This document shows, in pieces, positions 1-7,682 of a DNA stretch of 64,000 nucleotides (within the stretch, counting starts at the first letter, position 1; each line of letters begins with the position of its first letter). The position numbers and the translations under genes are program-made. The notes under the pieces are model-generated. The model was not told the origin of the DNA and made no database searches. It worked only from the letters and a program-made list of their open reading frames with translations. Source of the stretch: Acidobacteriota bacterium (GTDB lineage: Bacteria; Acidobacteriota; Terriglobia; Bryobacterales; Bryobacteraceae). The stretch covers positions 186,001-250,000 of the forward strand of contig JAFKEE010000019.1 in the NCBI GenBank assembly GCA_017307505.1, read 5' to 3'.

Positions 1-1938
1 CCGGTGGATGGCGGTCTTTATCGCCTGGAGAACGAGAAGGCCTCGGCCGTGCGGCTCGATGGGCTGGAACGCGACGTGGTGTACTCCATCGGCGGCGCGC
101 CGGGTGAGATCTGGGTCGGCCGGCAGCGAGGCGGGCTCACCGAGTTGCGCCTGGACCGAGGCGGGATGACCGCCCGGACCTATACAGAGGCCAACGGTCT
201 TGCACAGAACAGCGTCTTCGCCGTCACTCGCTGCCGCGACGGGTCGGTCTGGGCCGGCACGCTCAGCGGAGGGGTGAGCCATCTCAATCAGGGGAAGTTC
301 ACGAACTACACCGTTTCGAGCGGGCTCGCATCCAACACAGTCACCTCCATTCTCGAAGGCTCTGATGGAACCGTGTGGTTTGCCACCCCGCAAGGTCTCA
401 GTTTGTTGTCGCACGGCCGGTGGCGCACCTACACCGTGCAGGACGGCTTGCCCTCGGCGAGCGTGAACAGCCTGGCGGAGGACGGGACGGGGGTACTTTG
501 GATCGGAACCTCGTCCGGACTCGCCTTCCTCCGCGCAGGACGGATCCAGAAGCCGGCCGGCGACCAGGCGGCCCTGCGGGAGCAGATTCTGGGGCTGGCC
601 GTCGACAAAGCCGGTTCGCTTTGGATCTCGACTTCAAACCGGGCGCTGCGGCTGCAGTGCGGCCTCGTCATGAAAGGCACCCCTGTTGGGGAGGCGCTGA
701 GGGAGTTCGGCTGGGCCGATGGCCTGCACGGCGTGGAAGGCGTCAAGCGCCACCGCTCCGTAGCGGCGGACCCGGACGGACGGATCTGGTTCTCGATGAA
801 TCGCGGCCTTTCCGTGGTGGACCCGGGACGGCAAACCATCGTTTCCGCGCCTTCTATCGCCCACATCGAATCGGTACAGGCCGACGGGAATGCAGTGGCG
901 CTGGGAGATTCCATCAGGATCCCCGCCGGGAAGCAGCGCATTACGTTCGGCTTTGCCGGCCTTAGCCTGTCGGTGCCGGAGCGGGTCAAGTTCCGCTACA
1001 CCCTGGACGGCTTTGACCGCGGCTGGAGCGAACCTGTTTCCTCGCGCGAGGCGGTGTATACCAACCTCGGGCCCGGTCCGTACAGGTTCCGTGTGGTCGC
1101 CAGCAATATCGATGGGGCTTGGAACGGCAATGAGGCCATACTGCGTTTCGAGATCGAGCCGGCGGTGTGGCAAACCTGGTGGTTTCAACTGGGTGGTGCC
1201 GCCACCGTCCTCCTCATTGGCGTGGCGCTCTATCGGCTCAGGATGATGCAGCTCACCCGCCAGCTGAATATGCGGTTTGAGGAACGCCTGGCGGAACGGA
1301 CGCGGATCGCGCAGGACCTGCATGACACTCTATTGCAGGGCCTGCTGAGCGCCTCGATGCAACTGCATGTGGCCGCGGACGCGCTGCCGGAAGACTCGGC
1401 CGCCAAACCGAGGCTCGAGCGCATCCTCAGCCTGATGGCGCGGGTAAACGAAGAGGGCCGGAAAGCCGTGCAGGGCCTGCGGTCGCGCCACAGCGACAGC
1501 CGCGATCTGGACCAGGCGTTCTCCAGGATCCAGCAGGAGATGGGCGTCCAGGACGACGTCAACTTCCGGGTAATCGTCCAGGGACGGCCGCAGGCGATGC
1601 ATCCCATTCTGCGGGATGAGGTTTATCGCATCGGCCGGGAGGCGGTCGTCAACGCCTTCCGGCATGCGCAGGCGAAGAGTATTGAAGTGGAGTTGGAGTA
1701 CACATCGAAGCAATTTCGCTTCCTCGTCCGGGACGACGGCCGCGGCATCGATCCGGACGTGTTGAAGCAGGGCCGGGAAGGACACTGGGGCTTGCCGGGC
1801 ATGAGGGAACGCGCCGAATGGATCGGCGCAAAATTGCACGTGTACAGCAGCGCGTCGGCTGGAACGGAAGTGGAACTGTCCGTGCCGAACCACATCGCGT
1901 TCGGCGGCAAACGGGCCGGCCGGACGAATCAGGAATGA
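1..1938 (+). CDS. Propeller-type sensor histidine kinase (5' end outside window)
   Basis: The frame is open from the first base, so the N-terminus lies upstream and the GTG at 4 is probably not the start. The visible part begins with two-component-regulator beta-propeller repeats (blades with GxxWxGT or WFAT motifs, about residues 1-200 of the fragment), then a Y_Y_Y domain (about 300-385, YTLDGFDRGW and YRFRV), one membrane helix (about 393-412), a HisKA_3 dimerisation domain with the phospho-acceptor His440 in RIAQDLHDTLLQG, and a HATPase with NAFRHA, DDGRGID and GLPGMRERA boxes. The order propeller, Y_Y_Y, TM, kinase is that of periplasmic-sensing hybrid-type kinases of the BT4663/AraS class but without a receiver. 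It is followed after 9 bp by a NarL-type regulator, the likely partner. The ligand is unknown; related kinases often sense oligosaccharides. Confidence 0.93.
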   Translation, partial: PVDGGLYRLENEKASAVRLDGLERDVVYSIGGAPGEIWVGRQRGGLTELRLDRGGMTARTYTEANGLAQNSVFAVTRCRDGSVWAGTLSGGVSHLNQGKFTNYTVSSGLASNTVTSILEGSDGTVWFATPQGLSLLSHGRWRTYTVQDGLPSASVNSLAEDGTGVLWIGTSSGLAFLRAGRIQKPAGDQAALREQILGLAVDKAGSLWISTSNRALRLQCGLVMKGTPVGEALREFGWADGLHGVEGVKRHRSVAADPDGRIWFSMNRGLSVVDPGRQTIVSAPSIAHIESVQADGNAVALGDSIRIPAGKQRITFGFAGLSLSVPERVKFRYTLDGFDRGWSEPVSSREAVYTNLGPGPYRFRVVASNIDGAWNGNEAILRFEIEPAVWQTWWFQLGGAATVLLIGVALYRLRMMQLTRQLNMRFEERLAERTRIAQDLHDTLLQGLLSASMQLHVAADALPEDSAAKPRLERILSLMARVNEEGRKAVQGLRSRHSDSRDLDQAFSRIQQEMGVQDDVNFRVIVQGRPQAMHPILRDEVYRIGREAVVNAFRHAQAKSIEVELEYTSKQFRFLVRDDGRGIDPDVLKQGREGHWGLPGMRERAEWIGAKLHVYSSASAGTEVELSVPNHIAFGGKRAGRTNQE

Positions 1939-1947
1939 AGGAGCGGG

Positions 1948-2577
1948 ATGAGCGAAGAGAAACAGATCAGAGTATTTAGCGTGGACGACCATCCACTGCT
2001 GCGCGAAGGCATCGCGACCATCATTAACAGCCAGCCGGACATGGTGCTGGTCGCGGACGCCGCCAGCGGGAGCGATGCCATCCAGGCTTACCGCACCCAT
2101 CAACCGGATGTGACTTTGATGGACCTCCGGCTGCCGGACATGAGCGGAATCGACGCTGTGATTGCGATCAGGACAGAGTTTCCCGAGGCGCGCATCATCA
2201 TGCTGACGACATTTGAAGGAGACGTCGAGATCCAGCGCGCTCTGGCCGCCGGCGCTCGAGGTTATCTGCTGAAGAGCATGCCGCCCAAGGAACTGGTGGA
2301 GGTGATTCGTCAGGTCCATGCCGGCAAAAAGCGGCTGCCGGCCGAAGTGGCGGCCCAACTGGCCGAGCACTTGAGCGACGAGGCGCTCACCGAGAGAGAG
2401 ATTGACGTGCTGCGGCACCTGGCGGGCGGCAACCGGAACCGGGATATCGCCGAGTTGCTGCGAATCTCGGAAGAGACGGTCAAGGTGCACGTGAAGCACT
2501 TAATGGAGAAACTGGGCGCCAGCGATCGCACGCAGGCGGTCGCAATCGCCGTCAGGCGGGGCGTGATCCAGCTCTGA
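1948..2577 (+). CDS. NarL/FixJ-family response regulator
   Basis: 209 aa with a receiver domain at about 8-125 and a LuxR-type helix-turn-helix at about 145-205. The acidic pair is in SVDDHP, the phospho-acceptor is Asp59 (LMDLRLPD), and the conserved Lys is in YLLKSMPP. The HTH contains LTEREIDVLRHLAGG and SEETVKVHVKHLMEKL. The start has a strong Shine-Dalgarno (AAGGAG) a few bases upstream and lies 9 bp after the kinase stop, so the pair is almost certainly cotranscribed and cognate. It resembles the regulator at 3349-4044 along its whole length, which suggests a local duplication. Its DNA targets cannot be read from the sequence. Confidence 0.95.
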   Translation: MSEEKQIRVFSVDDHPLLREGIATIINSQPDMVLVADAASGSDAIQAYRTHQPDVTLMDLRLPDMSGIDAVIAIRTEFPEARIIMLTTFEGDVEIQRALAAGARGYLLKSMPPKELVEVIRQVHAGKKRLPAEVAAQLAEHLSDEALTEREIDVLRHLAGGNRNRDIAELLRISEETVKVHVKHLMEKLGASDRTQAVAIAVRRGVIQL

Positions 2578-2694
2578 GGAGAAGGGGGGCTACCACCATA
2601 GAGTTAGAAGCGGATGCCGAAGTCGAGGGATTCACTTTGCTCCTCCAGCCGCTACCTTACTGTCAGGTGTGCATTTAGCGCACGGTAAGGTTTG

Positions 2695-2700
2695 AAGGAG
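2695..2700 (+). promoter_or_regulatory. Shine-Dalgarno that decides a CTG start
   Basis: AAGGAG lies 7 bp before the CTG at 2708. It fits that codon and not the TTG at 2692 (which would precede it) nor the TTG at 2759 (58 bp away). It is the main argument for the start of the next gene. Confidence 0.6.
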
Positions 2701-2707
2701 ACGCAAG

Positions 2708-3130
2708 CTGCAGAGGCTATTTTCCACGTTTCCGGGCGGGTGGCCCGGAGTAGGCCTGTTGCTGCTTCGCGCCGCGGCTGGCGTGACGGCAGGGATTCAG
2801 GGTGCTGTCTACCTGTCCGGCCATGGCGACGCGGCACTGTGGCTCACACTCGCCGGATTGGTTTGCGTGGCGGCCGGGCTCACCTTGAGCATCGGGTTGA
2901 TGACGCCGGTTTCGGGCGCCCTGGTAGCAGCGGAGGCGGTGAGCGTCTCGATGGCCTGGCTGCCCCCGCCGGACAGGAATCTCTTCAATGCCCCACTTCC
3001 TACGGTCCTGATCGTGATCGTGGTGATTGCGGTGATCTTCCTTGGGCCGGGAGCATTCTCCCTGGATGCGCGACTATTCGGACGTAGAGAGATTATCATC
3101 CCTCACCTGCCGCGAAACCCTAAAATCTGA
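2708..3130 (+). CDS. DoxX-like small membrane protein, CTG start
   Basis: 140 aa if translation begins at CTG 2708. The reading frame upstream of the next possible start (TTG 2759) encodes QRLFSTFPGGWPGVGLLLLR, which is the typical N-terminus of DoxX-like proteins of Acidobacteria (family knowledge), and it is preceded by a well-placed AAGGAG. Starting at 2759 would remove this segment and half of the first membrane helix. Four hydrophobic helices are visible (about 14-32, 42-60, 65-85, 98-118), with a polar C-terminus. DoxX-family proteins are inner-membrane proteins of poorly defined redox-related role. The gene lies alone between two response regulators. The overlapping frame from 2692 is a shadow. 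Confidence 0.72.
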   Translation: MQRLFSTFPGGWPGVGLLLLRAAAGVTAGIQGAVYLSGHGDAALWLTLAGLVCVAAGLTLSIGLMTPVSGALVAAEAVSVSMAWLPPPDRNLFNAPLPTVLIVIVVIAVIFLGPGAFSLDARLFGRREIIIPHLPRNPKI

Positions 3131-3348
3131 CCGCCCCCTCAGGCCCGGCCGTCAGGCGCAAAGCATGGCGGAAGCGCCTATTGGCAATGCACAACAACGG
3201 TTACCCCAATAGTGGTAGTGTGTGATGCCGCTTACAGTGGTAGATAACAATCATTACATATTGGGATAGTTTCATTTCGCGAATGGCGCATATTAGTTAT
3301 GAAGGGTCGAGTCGAGGAACTCACCCTGGATGGAAGGAGACAAGGAAC

Positions 3349-4044
3349 ATGGCGGCGATTGCCAGCTCGATGCCCCAGGCCTCCTGGACAGCCCCCGAGC
3401 TTCGCTGGAGTCTGAGAACCGCGAAAGCTGCGATTCGAGTCCTGACGGTGGACGGACATCCACTGGTGCGGGAAGGTCTCGCGGCGGTGATAAACAAAGC
3501 AGAAGGCATGTCGGTCGTGGCGGAAGCAGCCAGCGGCGAGGAAGCGCTGGAAGTCTTCCGGCGCCTGCGCCCGGATGTGGTTACGCTCGACCTGCAGTTG
3601 CCAGACATGCCCGGAGACTCCGTAGCTCGCCGGATTCTGGAGGAATTCCCCTCGGCCCGAGTCGTTGTGATAACAGGGCTTCAGGGAGATGCTCATATGC
3701 TGCGAGCGCTGGAGGCGGGCGTCCGGGGTCTGGTCCTGAAGGGTATGCCGAATTCGGAGCTGCTCGACGTGATCCGTCAGGTCTACTCCGGCCGCAAGGC
3801 GATTCCGCGCCAGGTTGCGTCGGCTCTGGCCGATCACTTGGGGGAAGAGACTCTGACACCGCGGGAAGTGCAGGTCCTGCGTCTGGTAGCCCGTGGGAAT
3901 CGCAACAAGGAAGTGGCCGCCCACCTCTCCATTGCTGACGAGACCGTCCGGATGCATATGAAAAATATTCTGAGCAAGCTGGCCGCCAATGATCGGACTC
4001 ATGCGGTCACCATTGCATTAACGCGCGGATTCATTGCACTCTGA
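3349..4044 (+). CDS. NarL/FixJ-family response regulator with altered acidic pocket
   Basis: 231 aa from the ATG at 3349, chosen because GGAAGGAGA lies 8-9 bp upstream; the frame is open back to 3283 but without such a site. The receiver spans about 29-145 and has phospho-acceptor Asp81 (LDLQLPD) and the conserved Lys in LVLKGMP. The LuxR HTH spans about 165-228 (LTPREVQVLRLVARG, ADETVRMHMKNILSKL). The acidic pair that normally binds Mg2+ is VDG instead of VDD, so one acidic residue is lost while the acceptor is kept. The 28-residue N-terminal extension is not seen in the paralogue at 1948. No kinase is adjacent on this side; the kinase at 1-1938 may serve both. Confidence 0.93.
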   Translation: MAAIASSMPQASWTAPELRWSLRTAKAAIRVLTVDGHPLVREGLAAVINKAEGMSVVAEAASGEEALEVFRRLRPDVVTLDLQLPDMPGDSVARRILEEFPSARVVVITGLQGDAHMLRALEAGVRGLVLKGMPNSELLDVIRQVYSGRKAIPRQVASALADHLGEETLTPREVQVLRLVARGNRNKEVAAHLSIADETVRMHMKNILSKLAANDRTHAVTIALTRGFIAL

Positions 4045-4207
4045 TTTGAGCTTCGCCGGCTCTGGCGCCACGTAATTAATCCCCCTGGCAGGCCCGGTCC
4101 TCGTCGCGACCCAGTGGCCGTACCAAACTGAACAACCAGAACAATAGACAGTGCTAGTCGCGCCGGTGCCGGCGCGAGCGTGCCGAGAGACCGCGTGAGG
4201 AGCGAAG

Positions 4208-5524
4208 ATGAAGTACCCAATCCGCACCATGGGTGCATTCCGAAGAGGGCCGCAGAAGCCCGGCCGGACGCCGGTGGGTTGGTCCAGCCTGTTGGCGTTG
4301 CTTCTGTTCGCAGGGGCCGCAAGCGGGCAGGAGCAGACCCGGGCCGGACAGATCGAGAAGCAGCGCGCCGAGAAAGCCGCGCGGCTGAAACCCGACGAGG
4401 TGTCGCCAGCGGAGCGCCGGTTGCGCAACTTCCGCGATCAGCACTATATGGAACGGTTTGCCGCGGGTTACCACGGTTTCCGTCCCAAGATCGGCAACAT
4501 GGTCACCAGCGGCGGCTTCGCGATTGGACCGGAGTATTACCGCAATGGCATAGCCGACGGCCTGATGAATATCCGCGCCTCTGCCCAGATCTCGACGCGA
4601 AACTACCACCGGCTGGAAGCAGCCATGAACATGCCGGAGTTGGCCAAGGGGAAGATCGCCTTCGACGCCGTGGCAGTCCACCGCTATTACCCGTCGATTC
4701 AATACTATGGAACGGGCCCCGATACCCGGAAGGAATTTCGGACGAACTTCCTGCTGGAAGACACCAGCGTCGATGGGACCCTGGCGTTGCGGCCCTGGAA
4801 GGGTCTGGTGCTGGGCGAGACCAGCGGCTACCTTTGGACGAACGTCGGACGCGGCCGTGACAGCCGGTTTACTTCCGCCGACGCGGTCTACACGGCAGCC
4901 CAGTCACCGGGCATCGATGTACAGACGAACTACCTGAGGAACGGAGTGTTTGCCCAGTGGGATTACCGGGATAACCCGGCCGGTCCGAAGCAGGGCGGCA
5001 ACTATGTGATGCAGTACAGCTGGTATCACGATAACCGCATCGGTGTGTATAGCTTCCGGCGGCTGGACGTGGACCTCCAACAGTACATTGGATTCCTGAA
5101 CAAAACGAGGGTGATCGCCCTGCGCGCCAAGGCACGCTTGAGCGACTCGGACCGCAATGAACAGATACCGTTCTATATGCAGCCGTTCCTGGGCGGCTCG
5201 GACGACTTGCGGGGCTACCGGCCCTTCCGGTTCAACGATCGCAACTCAATGGTTTTAAACGCGGAATACCGCTGGGAGATCTTTAGTGGACTGGATGGGG
5301 CGATTTTTGCCGATGCCGGTAAAGTCTTCCCGCGCCGGGGCCTGCTGAATTTTCGTGATCTGGAGTCTTCGGTTGGATTCGGTTTGCGTTTCAACGCCAG
5401 AAACCGGACCGCGGTCCGGGTCGATGTCGGATTCAGCCATGAGGGATTCCAGGTCTGGTTCAAGTTCAATGATGTGTTTGCGGCGCGGCGATTCGGCACC
5501 AGCGCCGGGCAGCCCTTGTATTGA
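4208..5524 (+). CDS. Omp85/BamA-type outer-membrane barrel without POTRA domains
   Basis: 438 aa. An N-terminal membrane segment (WSSLLALLLFAGAASG, about residues 26-41) acts as signal peptide after an unusually long basic n-region. The remainder is rich in alternating aromatic and polar strands. The diagnostic loop-6 motif LRGYRPFRF is at about 334-342, followed by FADAGKVF and a C-terminal strand set typical of the Bac_surface_Ag domain. Only about 60 residues lie between the signal and the barrel, too few for even one POTRA domain, so this is not the essential BamA. The start has GAGGAGCGA upstream. The gene ends 12 bp before an exported kinase-like protein; the two probably form one operon. 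Confidence 0.88.
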   Translation: MKYPIRTMGAFRRGPQKPGRTPVGWSSLLALLLFAGAASGQEQTRAGQIEKQRAEKAARLKPDEVSPAERRLRNFRDQHYMERFAAGYHGFRPKIGNMVTSGGFAIGPEYYRNGIADGLMNIRASAQISTRNYHRLEAAMNMPELAKGKIAFDAVAVHRYYPSIQYYGTGPDTRKEFRTNFLLEDTSVDGTLALRPWKGLVLGETSGYLWTNVGRGRDSRFTSADAVYTAAQSPGIDVQTNYLRNGVFAQWDYRDNPAGPKQGGNYVMQYSWYHDNRIGVYSFRRLDVDLQQYIGFLNKTRVIALRAKARLSDSDRNEQIPFYMQPFLGGSDDLRGYRPFRFNDRNSMVLNAEYRWEIFSGLDGAIFADAGKVFPRRGLLNFRDLESSVGFGLRFNARNRTAVRVDVGFSHEGFQVWFKFNDVFAARRFGTSAGQPLY

Positions 5525-5536
5525 GGAGAGATAGCG

Positions 5537-7120
5537 ATGCGTCGACTGATCCTACTCGCATGTTTGGCCGGGCCGCTGGCGGCACAGCGGTTCTATGTGG
5601 ACGATCCTCTGGACAAGGAGCCGCCGCCTCTCTCCGTCGGCGAAATCCTAAGCCGTAAACTCAGTGACTACTACGATTTGTTCTCGAACCAGTTTGGCGA
5701 CGTCGGGGAGCGGCAGCCGCGGAGCGGAACTCCGATAGCCGCGCAGGGTGTGAATACCTTGGGCGAACCGATGGACGGCGGCTGGTACCAGAAACGCCAC
5801 TACTACCGCCGGATGAGCCGCGAGGAGCTGATGCGCGGCCCGGGCTCCGAGAATCCCCCCTCCACAACCGGGCAATGGACGATTGTGGCGGCGAAGTCAG
5901 AGGGCGTGACGCCCGGCTTTGCGATTGTCGATTCCGAGAAACGATTCTATTACGTAAAGTTTGATCCGCCGTCCAATCCTGAGATGGCGACGGCGGCGGA
6001 TTCGATCGGCGCACGTTTCTTCTACGCTCTTGGCTACCACGTGCCGGAAAACTATATCGTCCACTTTAAGGCCGGCCAGCTTCAGCTTGGCCCGGGCGTG
6101 CAGGTGGAAGACGCCACGGGCCGGAAGCGGGCAATGACCAATTCCGACGTAACCAGGCTCCTGGCCAAAGTCTCAGTGGGGCCGGACGGTCAGTACCGGG
6201 CCACGGCCAGCCGTAGCGTACCGGGCAAACCAATCGGTCCGCCACGCTACCACGGGACGCGCACAGACGACCCGAACGACATCGTGCCGCATGAGCACCT
6301 GAGAGCCCTGCGAGGCCTGCAGGTGTTCTGCGCCTGGCTGGATCACGATGATTCCAGGGCCATTAACAATCTGGATACGGTCGTCACGGAAGACGGCGTG
6401 TCGTATGTCCGTCACTACCTGTTGGATTTCGGCTCAGCTTTGGGCAGCGCAACCAACCGGGCAAACAGCCCCCGCTCGGGCGATTATTTCTTCACCTGGA
6501 AGAGCAGCGCGGTCCAACTTCTCACCCTCGGGGCGAAACCGCCTTACTGGGCCTTCGCCCGGTATCCGGATCACCCCTCGGTCGGGTTGTTCGAGTCCAA
6601 GGTCTTCGATCCTGAAAAATGGGTCCCGGAATACCCGAACCCGGCATTCAACAATCGCTTGCCGGATGACGACTTCTGGGCTGCGAAGCAGGTGATGGCG
6701 TTCAGCGATAGCGACATCGACGCCGTCGTGAGCACGGGCCGCCTCAGCGACCCGAAGGCCGCCGCCTATCTCGCACAATGCCTCCGCGAGCGGAGGAACA
6801 AGATCGGGATGGCATATTTCGCCAAAGTACTGCCGTTCGATCGGTTCCGAATTCAATCTGGGCGATTGGATTGGGATGATTTGAGCAAGCAACATGGATT
6901 CGGAGTGGTAGGGAACGTGCATATCCAATGGTCGCGATTCGATAACGAGACTGGGACTCGGACGCCCCTGCCCGACGCAAAGGGAGAAACCGTGCCTCAG
7001 GCAGCCGGCTACCTGGCGGCGGAGTTGAGTGCGCCCTCCCGGCCCAGGCAGACCGTAGTCGTATATTTGCGCCAGAACGGAGGCGGGACCTCCGTGGTGG
7101 GTGTGGACCGGACTTGGTGA
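5537..7120 (+). CDS. Exported protein with kinase-fold catalytic signatures
   Basis: 527 aa with a clear signal peptide (MRRLILLACLAGPLAAQ). Automated annotation would probably call it hypothetical. Three separated motifs match the protein-kinase superfamily: YYVKFDPP with Lys141 (candidate ATP-binding lysine) followed by an acidic helix at 148-165; HDDSRAIN with Asp272 and Asn277, the same spacing as D and N of the kinase catalytic loop; and LLDFGS with Asp297-Gly299 (DFG). The region 110-310 would be the catalytic core. The flanks (1-110 and 380-527) are unassigned. It is translated from AGGAGA and follows the Omp85 gene by 12 bp, so the product probably acts in the periplasm or on the surface. 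Assignment as a HipA/Fam20/CotH-like kinase is inference; activity is unproven. Confidence 0.82.
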   Translation: MRRLILLACLAGPLAAQRFYVDDPLDKEPPPLSVGEILSRKLSDYYDLFSNQFGDVGERQPRSGTPIAAQGVNTLGEPMDGGWYQKRHYYRRMSREELMRGPGSENPPSTTGQWTIVAAKSEGVTPGFAIVDSEKRFYYVKFDPPSNPEMATAADSIGARFFYALGYHVPENYIVHFKAGQLQLGPGVQVEDATGRKRAMTNSDVTRLLAKVSVGPDGQYRATASRSVPGKPIGPPRYHGTRTDDPNDIVPHEHLRALRGLQVFCAWLDHDDSRAINNLDTVVTEDGVSYVRHYLLDFGSALGSATNRANSPRSGDYFFTWKSSAVQLLTLGAKPPYWAFARYPDHPSVGLFESKVFDPEKWVPEYPNPAFNNRLPDDDFWAAKQVMAFSDSDIDAVVSTGRLSDPKAAAYLAQCLRERRNKIGMAYFAKVLPFDRFRIQSGRLDWDDLSKQHGFGVVGNVHIQWSRFDNETGTRTPLPDAKGETVPQAAGYLAAELSAPSRPRQTVVVYLRQNGGGTSVVGVDRTW

Positions 7121-7154
7121 CTGACTGAACGAAAGATCTCAGGAAGGTAACGCT

Positions 7155-7568
7155 ATGATTCGACAACAACTAAATGCGGAGTCCTTGAACGAAATCTATA
7201 CGGTGGCGTTGCTGCTGACGGGCAGCCGGCGCAGGGCCGAAGCATCCGTAACGGAAAGCCTGCGTCAATTGACGGAGAGCGATGTCCGGTGCGAATCGCT
7301 CCAGGCGACGTTCCTGCAGCGGACCGTGTCCGCGGCTCTGGATGGTCCGCAGTACTGGGAACAGGATCTGGGCCTGCCAGCCGAACTGCAGCGGGTGGTG
7401 GCCTTGCCCGTGCGCCTTCGCCACTCGTTTGTCCTTCGTTTTCTTCAGTCTATGCCGCTGGAGCAATGCGCGAAGCTGCTGCGGTTGCGACCGGAGCAGG
7501 TGACGGACAACGCACTGGCGGCGGTGCGTGCGATGGCCGGTGTCATGGTCAGGGAACAGGCCGCTTAA
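7155..7568 (+). CDS. Small sigma-70-like orphan protein
   Basis: 137 aa, start supported by AGGAAGG 9 bp upstream. The C-terminal half (about 80-130) reads like sigma region 4: an LP..L hinge, then RHSFVLRFLQSMPLEQCAKL, an HTH-like stretch (LRLRPEQVTDN) and a helix ALAAVRAM. The N-terminal half (ESLNEIYTVALLLTGSRRRAE) recalls region 2.1 of ECF factors but lacks a recognisable region 2.4. It could be a degenerate ECF sigma factor or an adaptor that kept only the fold. It lies 34 bp after the kinase-like gene and may belong to the same transcript. Confidence 0.7.
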   Translation: MIRQQLNAESLNEIYTVALLLTGSRRRAEASVTESLRQLTESDVRCESLQATFLQRTVSAALDGPQYWEQDLGLPAELQRVVALPVRLRHSFVLRFLQSMPLEQCAKLLRLRPEQVTDNALAAVRAMAGVMVREQAA

Positions 7569-7682
7569 AGTACAGGCATCAACGGCCCGCCCGCCGGTTC
7601 ACGGCGCCAAGGATAAAATACAAACTAATATGGATTCCACCTACACTCGACTGCGGAGGGCGTCCCTGCAAGCGCCAAGTGC

